NCBI GenBank assembly: GCA_023402505.1
Contig: JAEYGD010000255.1
Span: 1 to 10,683, forward strand
Direction: 5' to 3'
Origin: Actinomycetes bacterium
GTDB taxonomy: Bacteria > Actinomycetota > Actinomycetes > Mycobacteriales > Micromonosporaceae
Length of the DNA: 10,683 nucleotides
Below are positions 1 to 8,305 of this stretch, in pieces. The notes beneath the pieces are model-generated. The model ran no database searches. It was not told where the DNA came from and saw nothing but the letters and a program-made list of their open reading frames with translations. Every line of letters starts with the position of its first letter. The first letter of the stretch is position 1. The position numbers and the translations under genes are program-made.

Positions 1-41
1 CGCCGTACCCCGGCCCTCTTCCCTGGTGACCCCCTCGACGG

Positions 42-53
42 CGGTAGCTACCG
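42..53. promoter_or_regulatory. 12-bp perfect palindrome in the leader of the lipoprotein gene
   Basis: The sequence cggtagctaccg is its own reverse complement and ends 39 bases before the ATG of the lipoprotein gene. It lies where an operator or promoter-proximal site could sit. I see no convincing -10/-35 pair around it, and a 12-bp palindrome can arise by chance in GC-rich DNA, so a regulatory role is only a suggestion. Confidence 0.2.
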
Positions 54-82
54 TGTGTGTTCCACAGGCTCCACCCCGTAAC

Positions 83-92
83 GAGGTGATCC
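83..92 (+). promoter_or_regulatory. Extended Shine-Dalgarno sequence of the lipoprotein gene
   Basis: The ten bases gaggtgatcc directly abut the ATG at 93. They match the complement of the conserved 16S rRNA 3' tail (GGATCACCTCCTTT) over all ten positions, far longer than the usual 4-6 bases. The core gagg is about six bases from the start codon, a normal spacing. This fixes 93 as the start and argues against the other-frame reading that begins at 26. Confidence 0.75.
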
Positions 93-1016
93 ATGTCCCG
101 ATTCCGTTCCGCCGCCACCACCGTGGCCGTCGCGGTGACGCTGCTGCTCGCCGCGGCCGCCGGCTGCGACAGCCAGCGGGAGCCGGAGCTTCCGTCCGTG
201 CAGGAGAAGCTCCGCGAGACGCACATCTGGGGCCAACCCGTCCTACGGATCGGGGTGGCGGACGACTCACCGCTGATGGGCGAGGTACGCAACGGCGTCC
301 ACGTCGGCTTCGACGTCGAGATCGCCCGCTATCTCGCCGCCTCCCTCGGCTACGAGGGGGAGCACCGGCTCGAATTCGTCGCGATCTCCACCGAGGACCG
401 GATCCCGCACCTGCAGGGCGGCGTGGTGGACCTCGTGGTGTCCAGCTTCTCCATCACCGAGGAACGCAAGAAGGCGGTGAGTTTCGCCGGGCCGTACTTC
501 GTCACCACCCAGGAGGTGCTGGTCCCGACCCGGCACAAGGACAACATCCGCACCATCGAGGACCTGCGGAACCCCAAGTACAAGATCTGCACCAGCGGCG
601 GCTCCACCACCGAGGAGGAGCTGAAGAAACACCAGGTCGACGCGCTGGTGGTCAAGGACGTGTGGGACTGCGTCGAGGGCATCCGCGCCGGCAGGTACGA
701 CGCGGTCAGCTCCGACGAGACGATGCTCGCCGGTTTCGTGGCCCGCTACCCCACCGAGTTCGAGATCGTCGACATGCCGTTCGGCACCAGTGAACTGCTG
801 GGCGTCGGTGTGCCGATCGGCGACCCGGCGCTGCGCGACCTGGTCGCGTACTTCCTCCACAAGAGCCACCAGCAGGGACTCAAAGGCGAGGCCAGCCCGT
901 GGCAGGTCGCGTACAACCGGACGCTGGGCCCGTGGCTGCGGATCGAGAAGCGGCAACCGCCACCGCTCGACGTGCCGAAGCTGGTCGACTTCGACGACAA
1001 GACGCCCCAGCGATGA
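93..1016 (+). CDS. Family-3 extracellular solute-binding lipoprotein (polar amino acid type)
   Basis: This 307-residue protein is predicted to bind a small polar ligand outside the membrane. It has a lipoprotein signal: basic start (MSRFR), hydrophobic core about 8-23, and lipobox AAGC with lipidated Cys25. The family-3 binding-protein signature is at residues 72-85 (GFDVEIARYLAASL). Two usual ligand contacts of this fold are visible: Arg125 in SITEERKKAV, which in the family binds the alpha-carboxylate, and Asp208 in SSDETML, which binds the amino group. These suggest glutamate, aspartate, glutamine or similar. Cys166 and Cys193 could form a disulfide. The ATG follows a ten-base Shine-Dalgarno match, and the stop overlaps the next gene's start (ATGA). 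No ABC permease or ATPase follows; the partner is a polytopic membrane protein. It may therefore serve sensing rather than import, as mycobacterial GlnH does, or its transporter may be encoded elsewhere. Family assignment is firm; ligand and role are inferred. Confidence 0.9.
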   Translation: MSRFRSAATTVAVAVTLLLAAAAGCDSQREPELPSVQEKLRETHIWGQPVLRIGVADDSPLMGEVRNGVHVGFDVEIARYLAASLGYEGEHRLEFVAISTEDRIPHLQGGVVDLVVSSFSITEERKKAVSFAGPYFVTTQEVLVPTRHKDNIRTIEDLRNPKYKICTSGGSTTEEELKKHQVDALVVKDVWDCVEGIRAGRYDAVSSDETMLAGFVARYPTEFEIVDMPFGTSELLGVGVPIGDPALRDLVAYFLHKSHQQGLKGEASPWQVAYNRTLGPWLRIEKRQPPPLDVPKLVDFDDKTPQR

Positions 1017-2095
1017 GCACGGCGACGGCGACCACCGGCAGCGATCCGGACGCTCGTCGTCCGGCGTTGCCGTCGCCTGACGGCCCGCCGGTCGGTGCGG
1101 CCAGCGGCGGCTGGGACCAGGTCGAGCGCCGGGCCCGGGCCAGCCAGTCGTTCTGGACGGCCGTGGTCGGCGTACCGGCGATCTTCTCGGTGCTCCGGCT
1201 CGGCGTCGAGGCCGGCGGCGAGTTGCAGACGACGCTGCTGCTGGTGGCCAACGTCGGGCCGGTCAACCTCCTCGCGGGGTTCCTCACCACGGCGGCCCGG
1301 CTGCTCTCGACCGCGCTCGTCGCGGTGTTCGCGCTCGGCGGGGTGCTCACCGCCAGCGTGCACGGGTTGACCCGCCGGCCGCTCTTCGCCCGGTGGATGG
1401 ACATCACGCCGAGCTGGTTCATGGCGGCGAGTTTCCTGATGGCCCTGGTCACCTGGCCGCTGCTGTACCTGCCGCTGCTCCTGCCCGCCTTCGTCGCGGC
1501 GTTCCAGCTCAAACCGGAACGGTTGCACGAGCATCCCCTGGTGCGGGCCCTGCTGGTCGCGGCGGCGTACGCCGGCTACCTCTGGCTGCTCGTGCCAACC
1601 CTGCGGGCCGCCTGGCGGCAGGACGAGTGGCTGCCGATCGTGCTGCTGGTCGTACCGCCGCTGCTGGCCCTCTTCGTCGCCGGGCCGCTGCCCCGGGTGG
1701 TGATCCGGCCGCTCGCCTCGGTGACGCAGGTCGCCGTGCTGGTCGTGCTGGTCTGGGCGGCGCTGCCGGTGATCAGCACGCCGGTGCTGCCGCTGACGGT
1801 GACCACGGTGGGAGGCTCCGCGGGGTCTCCCGCAGGGGCCCCGGCCGGTGTGGCCGAGGAGATCCGCGGGCACGTCGTCACCACCGACGACGTCAACATG
1901 GTGATCCTCCAGGAGCGCGGTGGGGTGCGCTACGTGCCGGTGGATCAGGTCAGCGGCCAGGTGCTCTGCCCCTCGGAGGAGGAGCTGCCGCGCCACCAGC
2001 TGCGGATCCGTGACTTCCACGTGGAGGATTCGCTGCTGGTGGGGTTGGGCCGGCGGGTACGCCCGGTCCACCGGGTGGACGCCGCCTGCCGCTGA
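1013..2095 (+). CDS. Polytopic membrane protein of unknown function, coupled to the binding lipoprotein
   Basis: I do not recognise the family of this 360-residue protein. The first ~40 residues are polar, rich in Pro/Ala/Thr and probably disordered. Hydrophobic stretches suggestive of membrane segments lie near 47-64, 95-117, 136-163 (long, perhaps two helices), 177-197, 207-225 and 236-258, giving five to seven spans. A Gly/Ser/Pro-rich linker (265-280) leads to a soluble C-terminal domain of about 80 residues (280-360) with alternating hydrophobic residues suggesting beta strands, such as RGHVVTTDDVNMVIL and GVRYVPVDQVSG. The ATG at 1013 overlaps the upstream stop by four bases, so translation is probably coupled. 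An upstream GTG at 899 in the same frame would give 38 extra residues but lies inside the lipoprotein gene and is unlikely. I see none of the EAA-type loop expected of an ABC permease. A partner in signalling for the lipoprotein is an inference from gene pairing only. Confidence 0.8.
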   Translation: MSTATATTGSDPDARRPALPSPDGPPVGAASGGWDQVERRARASQSFWTAVVGVPAIFSVLRLGVEAGGELQTTLLLVANVGPVNLLAGFLTTAARLLSTALVAVFALGGVLTASVHGLTRRPLFARWMDITPSWFMAASFLMALVTWPLLYLPLLLPAFVAAFQLKPERLHEHPLVRALLVAAAYAGYLWLLVPTLRAAWRQDEWLPIVLLVVPPLLALFVAGPLPRVVIRPLASVTQVAVLVVLVWAALPVISTPVLPLTVTTVGGSAGSPAGAPAGVAEEIRGHVVTTDDVNMVILQERGGVRYVPVDQVSGQVLCPSEEELPRHQLRIRDFHVEDSLLVGLGRRVRPVHRVDAACR

Positions 2096-2136
2096 TCTTC
2101 GTTTGAGCCGGGAGTGAGCCCGGGCACACCGTCACG

Positions 2137-2190
2137 AGCGAGCGATATTCCGGTCCGACATAATCATGACGGGCCGGAATATCGCTCGCT
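2137..2190. terminator. 54-base near-perfect palindrome between convergent genes (probable bidirectional terminator or dispersed repeat)
   Basis: The left arm agcgagcgatattccgg (2137-2153) and the right arm ccggaatatcgctcgct (2174-2190) are exact reverse complements over 17 bases. Inside them, 2154-2157 and 2170-2173 give one G-T wobble and three more pairs. After an A-A mismatch, 2159-2161 pair with 2166-2168, leaving a four-base loop. The stem lies between two genes that converge on it (stops at 2095 and 2234), as expected of a shared rho-independent terminator; no T tract follows, which is common in high-GC actinomycetes. The AT-containing core (gatattcc) stands out from the surrounding composition, so it may instead be, or derive from, a dispersed palindromic element. 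Confidence 0.65.
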
Positions 2191-2191
2191 G

Positions 2192-2207
2192 CCCGGTCAT
2201 CACCGGG
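2192..2207. terminator. Small 6-bp stem, 4-base loop hairpin next to the large palindrome
   Basis: cccggt (2192-2197) and accggg (2202-2207) pair perfectly around the loop catc. It starts one base after the large palindrome and lies 26 bases past the stop of the minus-strand dehydrogenase gene. It could be the first terminator met by transcription from the right, with the large palindrome as the second. It is short, so the call is tentative. Confidence 0.35.
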
Positions 2208-2233
2208 AGAGCGTCGGGCACGACGATGCCCGA

Positions 2234-3397
2234 CTAGTACGACTTGTCCTGGCCGAGGACGTGCTGGGCGACGAAGTTCAGGATCATCTCCCGGCTGACC
2301 GGGGCGATCCTTCCCGCACGCACGGCACCGAGCAGCGTCGCCACCCCGTACTCGGTCGTCATGCCGGCACCGCCCAGCGCCTGCACCGCCGTGTCCACCG
2401 CCAGGGCGGCCGCCTCCCCGGCCGCGTACTTCGCCATGTTGCCGGCGACGCCCGCCTCCAGGTCGCGGCCGGCGTCGTACAGCACGGCAGCCTTCTGGAT
2501 CATCAGCCGGGCCAGTTCCACCTGCACGGCCGCGTGCGCCAACGGGTGTGCCACGCCCTGGTGCGAGCCGATCGACCGCCCGCCCCACACCTTCCGCGAA
2601 GCCGTGTACTCCGACGCCCGCTCGACGGCGTACCGGCCGGTGCCGGCGCCCATCGCGGCGACCGTGATCCGCTCCGGGTTCAGCCCGGAGAACAACGCCG
2701 GCAGGCCGGCGTCCAGCGACTCGCCGACCAGCGCGTCGCCGGGCACCCGGACGTCGTCCAGGTAGAGCAGGAACTGGTTCTCCGGGGAGAGGATCTCCAT
2801 GTCCAACTTGGACCAGGTCAGGCCGGCCGCGTCCGTCGGCACGATGAACAGCGCCGGCTTCAGCTTCCCGCTCGCGGCATCTTCGGTACGGGCGACGACC
2901 AGCACGTGCCCCGCCTCGTCGACGCCCGAGATGTAGCACTTGCGGCCGGACAGCACCCAGTCGTCGCCGTCGCGCCGGGCGACCGTGCCCAGGCGGTGGA
3001 AGTTCGACCCGGCCTCCGGCTCGGTGATCGCGAACACGATCTTCTGCGTGCCGTCCGCCAAACCGGGCAGGTGACGCTTGCGCTGCTCCTCGGTGCCGTG
3101 CCGGTTGATGACGGTGGCGGCGATGGCGGGGGAGACCACGAGCAGCAGCAGCGGGCAGCCGGCCGCCGCCAGTTCCTCGCAGACGATCGCCAGGTCGGTG
3201 ATGCCGCCGCCCCCGCCGCCGTACTCGGTCGGGATGTTCACGCCCAGGTAGCCCAGCCGCCCGGCCTCGCTCCACAGCTCCGTGGTGTGCTCACCGGCCT
3301 TCGCCTTCTCGACGAAGTAGCGGTGGCCGTACCGCTTGCCCAGCGCCCGCACGGCGTCGCGCAACTGGTCCTGCTCTTCGGTGAGGTCGAAGTTCAT
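2234..3397 (-). CDS. Acyl-CoA dehydrogenase 1 (FadE12-like, last gene of the operon)
   Basis: This 387-residue FAD flavoprotein is of normal acyl-CoA dehydrogenase length and should introduce the alpha,beta double bond of an acyl-CoA. The N-terminal helical domain begins FDLTEEQDQLRDAV. The middle beta domain carries the flavin/substrate stretch AITEPEAGSN (123-132), and the C-terminal domain has RKVWGGRSIGSHQGVAHPLA (268-287). Glu242 in GLNPERITVAA aligns with the helix-G catalytic glutamate of isovaleryl-CoA and long-chain dehydrogenases (human isovaleryl-CoA dehydrogenase LDLERLVLAG). The medium-chain site YEG near the C-terminus is replaced by PVSREM (366-371). The second PROSITE-type signature also departs from consensus. 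The ATG at 3397 overlaps the alpha subunit stop (ATGA) and follows GAGGAGG at 3405-3411, so it is both coupled and well primed. Likely substrate: a branched acyl-CoA feeding the neighbouring carboxylase. Citronellyl-CoA-type (AtuD-like) is a hypothesis; family is certain, substrate is not. Confidence 0.9.
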   Translation of the reverse strand: MNFDLTEEQDQLRDAVRALGKRYGHRYFVEKAKAGEHTTELWSEAGRLGYLGVNIPTEYGGGGGGITDLAIVCEELAAAGCPLLLLVVSPAIAATVINRHGTEEQRKRHLPGLADGTQKIVFAITEPEAGSNFHRLGTVARRDGDDWVLSGRKCYISGVDEAGHVLVVARTEDAASGKLKPALFIVPTDAAGLTWSKLDMEILSPENQFLLYLDDVRVPGDALVGESLDAGLPALFSGLNPERITVAAMGAGTGRYAVERASEYTASRKVWGGRSIGSHQGVAHPLAHAAVQVELARLMIQKAAVLYDAGRDLEAGVAGNMAKYAAGEAAALAVDTAVQALGGAGMTTEYGVATLLGAVRAGRIAPVSREMILNFVAQHVLGQDKSY

Positions 3398-5376
3398 GAC
3401 TGAGCCTCCTCAAGGGGGTTGACCACGGCGAGCACGGCTCCGGTGTCGACCTGGCCGCCTTCCGGGACGGGCAGCTCGGCGACCACACCGTCGGTGGGGG
3501 CGAGCACGGGATGTTCCAGCTTCATCGCTTCCAGGGTCAGCAGCAGGTCACCGGCGGCGACCCGCTGGCCGACCGCCACGTGCAACCGGGTCACCGCGCC
3601 GGGCAGCGGCGCCAGCAGCGACCCGGCGGCCAACTCCGCGGTCGGCAGGGGGAATCGCGGCAGCTCGACGAGGCTCGCCGCCCCGTCCGAGCCGTCCACG
3701 AAGACCTCCGACCCCACCCGGTGTACGCGGTACGCCCGCCGCACCCCGCCGACGTCCAGCACGACCCGCTCCGGGTACGCCTCGACGAGGACCACCGTTG
3801 CGTCACTCGACGGGTCCGTGGACCATTCGGCGAGACCGCCCGAGCGATCCAGCCGGTAGCGGACCTCGATCTCGTTCCCGTCCGGGCAGGCGAACCGGGT
3901 GACCTGCGGGAAAGCGGGCACGTTGCGCCAGCCCGACGGCAACCCGGCCAGCACCGGGGCGGCCGCCCGGCGGCCCGCGGTCGAGGCGAGCGCGGCGGCC
4001 AGCGCGGCAAGGGGGCGCTGATCGGCCGGCAGCAGCGGCTCGAACACCTCCGGGTGCCCGTCCAGGAAACCGGTGTCGATGTCGACGGCGGCGAACTCCG
4101 GGCTGCGCAGGACGCGGACCAGCAGGTCCCGGTTGGTGGCTACGCCGTGCAGGTCGGCCCTGGCCAGCGCGCCGGCCAGCGCCCGGGCCGCCTCCGCCCG
4201 GGTGGGCGCCCAGGCGATCACCTTGGCGAGCATCGAGTCGTAGTGCACGCCTACCACCGAGCCGTCGACCACGCCCGAGTCGAGCCGCAGGCCGGAGGCC
4301 GGCAGCGGGCCGAACTCGGCGGCCACCCCCGGGACGGCGAACCGGTGCAGGGTGCCGGTCGCCGGCCGGTGACCCTGGGCCGGGTCCTCGGCGCACAGGC
4401 GTACCTCGATCGCGTGGCCCACCGCCGGTGGGGTGGCGGACAGGGGCAGCGCAGAGCCCTCGGCGACCAGCAGTTGCAGCCGGACCAGGTCCAGGCCGGT
4501 GGTCAGCTCGGTGACCGGGTGCTCGACCTGGAGGCGGGTGTTCATCTCCAGGAAGTAGATCTCCCCGTCGGGCGCGAGCAGGAACTCGACCGTGCCGGCC
4601 CCGACGTAGTCGACCGCCCGGCCGGCGGCCACCGCCGCCTCGTGCAGCCGCTCCCGCACCTCGTCGGGAAGGACACCGGGCGCCTCCTCGACGATCTTCT
4701 GGTGGCGGCGCTGGATCGAGCAGTCCCGCGCGCCGAGGGCGACAACCGTCCCGTACGCGTCGCCGAAGACCTGGACCTCCACGTGCCGGCCGCGTTCGAC
4801 GTACCGCTCGATGAAGACCGTGCCGTCACCGAACGCCGACGCCGCCTCGCGGCGCGCACCGGCGACGGCCTCGGCGAGCCCGTCGGCGTCCCGGACCACC
4901 CGCATGCCGCGCCCGCCGCCCCCGGCGGACGCCTTCACCAGCACCGGCAAGCTCGTCACCTCACCGGCGTCGGTCCAGGTGGGCAGCATCGGCACGCCCG
5001 CCTCGGCGAGCAGCGCCTTCGCCGCCATCTTGTCACCCATCGCGGCGATCGCCTTGGCGGCCGGGCCGACCCAGATCAGGCCGGCGTCGGTGACCGCCGT
5101 GGCGAACTCGGCGTTCTCCGCGAGGAAGCCGTAACCCGGGTGGACGGCGTCCGCGCCGGCCCGGCGGGCCGCGTCGAGGATCGCCTCGATCCGGAGGTAC
5201 GTCTCGGCGGGCGTGTCGCCGGGCAACCGGACCGCGTGGTCGGCCTCGGCCACGAAGGGCGCGCCGGCGTCCGCGTCGGAGTGCACGGCGACCGTCTCCA
5301 CGCCGAGCGCCCGGCAGGTGGCGAAGATCCGGCGGGCGATCTCGCCCCGGTTGGCAACCAGCAGTCGCTGAATCAT
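3394..5376 (-). CDS. Acyl-CoA carboxylase alpha subunit: biotin carboxylase plus biotin carrier domain (AccA2-like)
   Basis: This 660-residue protein carboxylates its own biotin with ATP and bicarbonate and hands the carboxyl group to the beta subunit encoded just upstream. The biotin carboxylase domain starts at once (MIQRLLVANRGEIARR). It shows HPGYGFLAEN (79-88), the ATP-grasp glycine loop KASAGGGGRGM (148-158), HVEVQVFGD (198-206), RDCSIQRRHQKIVEEAPG (217-234) and the catalytic MNTRLQVEHPVTE (278-290). A linker (about 450-580) of the methylcrotonyl/geranyl-CoA carboxylase layout follows, then a C-terminal biotinyl domain with EAMKLEH (616-622), Lys619 being the biotin site. I chose ATG 5376 because family proteins start here and GGAGG (5387-5391) lies ten bases upstream. 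The frame stays open upstream through a tandem repeat: GTG 5409 would add 11 residues, and GTG 5535, overlapping the beta-subunit stop, would add 53. Overlaps the next dehydrogenase gene by four bases. Gene order resembles M. tuberculosis accA2. Confidence 0.92.
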   Translation of the reverse strand: MIQRLLVANRGEIARRIFATCRALGVETVAVHSDADAGAPFVAEADHAVRLPGDTPAETYLRIEAILDAARRAGADAVHPGYGFLAENAEFATAVTDAGLIWVGPAAKAIAAMGDKMAAKALLAEAGVPMLPTWTDAGEVTSLPVLVKASAGGGGRGMRVVRDADGLAEAVAGARREAASAFGDGTVFIERYVERGRHVEVQVFGDAYGTVVALGARDCSIQRRHQKIVEEAPGVLPDEVRERLHEAAVAAGRAVDYVGAGTVEFLLAPDGEIYFLEMNTRLQVEHPVTELTTGLDLVRLQLLVAEGSALPLSATPPAVGHAIEVRLCAEDPAQGHRPATGTLHRFAVPGVAAEFGPLPASGLRLDSGVVDGSVVGVHYDSMLAKVIAWAPTRAEAARALAGALARADLHGVATNRDLLVRVLRSPEFAAVDIDTGFLDGHPEVFEPLLPADQRPLAALAAALASTAGRRAAAPVLAGLPSGWRNVPAFPQVTRFACPDGNEIEVRYRLDRSGGLAEWSTDPSSDATVVLVEAYPERVVLDVGGVRRAYRVHRVGSEVFVDGSDGAASLVELPRFPLPTAELAAGSLLAPLPGAVTRLHVAVGQRVAAGDLLLTLEAMKLEHPVLAPTDGVVAELPVPEGGQVDTGAVLAVVNPLEEAQS

Positions 5377-5386
5377 CCGCGCTGCG

Positions 5387-5391
5387 CCTCC
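5387..5391 (-). promoter_or_regulatory. Shine-Dalgarno GGAGG that decides the alpha-subunit start
   Basis: Read on the minus strand, GGAGG lies ten bases before the ATG at 5376, just downstream of the tandem repeat. It is the only strong ribosome-binding site between the beta and alpha genes. It supports the conventional family start (MIQRLLVANRGE) over the two GTG codons further upstream in the same open frame. Confidence 0.6.
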
Positions 5392-5399
5392 AATTGTGT

Positions 5400-5528
5400 T
5401 CGCGCTCACGGTGCCCGCCTTTCGTTCGCGGCTGCGGTACTCCGCTGCGCTGCGTTCCTCGCGCTCACGGTGCCCGCCTTTTCGTTCGCGGCTGCGGTAC
5501 TCCGCTGCGCTGCGTTCCTCGCGCTCAC
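5400..5528 (-). repeat. Two tandem copies of a 59/60-bp repeat plus a 10-base third partial copy
   Basis: Minus-strand units each begin GTGAGCGCGAGGAACGC: unit 1 is 5528-5469 (60 bases), unit 2 is 5468-5410 (59 bases), and a partial third (GTGAGCGCGA) is 5409-5400. Units 1 and 2 are identical except that unit 1 has four A's where unit 2 has three (CGAAAAGG versus CGAAAGG). Each unit holds a short stem, gcgg-agta-ccgc, with two further pairs beyond a mismatch. The block sits in the only gene junction of this operon that is not a four-base overlap, and accounts for nearly all of the 155 bases between stop and start. In the alpha-subunit frame it has no stop and would encode the motif REERSAAEYRSRERK twice. 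From memory, similar peptides recur at predicted N-termini in Micromonosporaceae, suggesting a dispersed element; that is not shown by this window. Confidence 0.9.
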
Positions 5529-5531
5529 TGG

Positions 5532-7129
<1,598 letters not shown>

Positions 7130-7133
<4 letters not shown>

Positions 7134-8305
7134 AGGCCCATGCCCTTCGCGATGATCTCGTTCATGATCTCGGTGGCGCCGCCGCCGATGCCGAGGATCC
7201 GCTGGTCGCGGTAGTGCCGCTCGACCTCGGCGTCCCGCAGGTAGCCGAAGCCGCCGTGCAGTTGCAGGGCCGCGTCGACCACCTCGGCGCAGGCGGCCAC
7301 GGCGACGTTCTTCGCCATCGCCACCTCGGTGATCGCCGGCTCGCCGGCGGCGACCCGCTCCGCCACCGCGAGCACGTACGCCCGGGCCGCCTCGGCGCGG
7401 GTGTGCATCTCGGCGAGGCGGTGCCGGACGAGCTGCCGGCTGGCGAGCGGGCGGCCGAACGTCTCCCGGTCCCGGCACCAGCGGGTCGCCAGCTCGACGC
7501 AGCGCTGCGCCGTCGCGTACGCCTGGACCGCCAGGGAGATCCGCTCGGCGGCGAAGTTCCGCATGATGGCGAGGAAGCCACCGTGCTCGTCACCGACCAG
7601 GTTGGACACCGGCACCCGCACGTCGGCGAAGGACAGCTCGGCGGTGTCCGAGCAGTGCCAGCCGAGTTTCTCCAGCCGCCGCCCCACCGTGAACCCGGGC
7701 GTACCCCGGTCGATGACGAGCAGCGAGATGCCGCCCGCGCCCGGCCCGCCGGTGCGGACGGCGGTGGTCACGAAGTCGGCGCGGTGACCGCTGGTGATGT
7801 AGGTCTTCGCACCGTTCACGACGTAGTGGTCGCCGTCGCGGCGGGCGGTGGTGCGCAGCCCGGCGACGTCCGAGCCACCGTCCGGCTCGGTGACGGCCAG
7901 CGAACCGATCGTCGTGCCGGCCAGGGTCGGGCGCACGTACCGGTCGACGAGGTCGCGGGCGGACCCGGCACTGCCGGGCAGGACCGCGCTGTCCGACGCG
8001 GCCGCGACGATGTGCGGCAGCGCGATGCCGTGCGTGAACAGCGCCGCGATCAGGCCGGAGGAACCACCCGCGCGGATGACCTCCTCGGTGACCACGGCCG
8101 AGTCGAGCAGGTCGCCACCGCTGCCGCCGAACTCCTCCGGGAACCCGATGCCGAGCAGGCCGATCTTCGCGGCGGCGGTGTGCAGGTCCCGGGGGACCTC
8201 GCCGGCCCGCTCCCAGTCGTCGAGGTGCGGCAGCACCTCCCTGGTCACGAAGGCGCGGGTCAGGTCGCGCAGCTGGCGGCGTTCGGGAGTGTCCAGGACG
8301 GTCAC
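7130..8305 (-). CDS. Acyl-CoA dehydrogenase 2 (FadE13-like)
   Basis: This 391-residue FAD-dependent acyl-CoA dehydrogenase contains both family signatures: AVTEPDGGSDVAG (137-149) and QLHGGFGYLRDAEVERHYRD (348-367). Glu254 in NFAAERISLAV is the probable catalytic base, in the helix-G position used by isovaleryl-CoA and long-chain dehydrogenases. The C-terminal GIGGGATEI (372-380) has glycine where medium-chain enzymes keep their glutamate. This agrees with oxidation of a branched or long substrate. The GTG start at 8305 overlaps the stop of the AtuA-like gene (GTGA), and GAGGTGG lies a few bases upstream. It is clearly diverged from acyl-CoA dehydrogenase 1 and more typical in its motifs, so the two probably act on different intermediates. 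One could act before the carboxylase and one on a later chain-shortened product; that division is inference. Confidence 0.92.

Noticed and set aside
1..92. End of an upstream gene or tRNA in the left leader
   Set aside because: The stretch is too short to show a convincing coding frame, and no cloverleaf is visible. Only the palindrome and ribosome-binding site can be supported.
899..1012. Upstream GTG start for the membrane protein
   Set aside because: It would lie inside the lipoprotein gene. The ATG at 1013 makes the ATGA overlap that is the rule in this window, and the added residues look like out-of-frame lipoprotein sequence.
5400..5528. CRISPR array
   Set aside because: The units are directly adjacent with no unique spacers, there are only two, and they have a readable frame; this is a tandem duplication.
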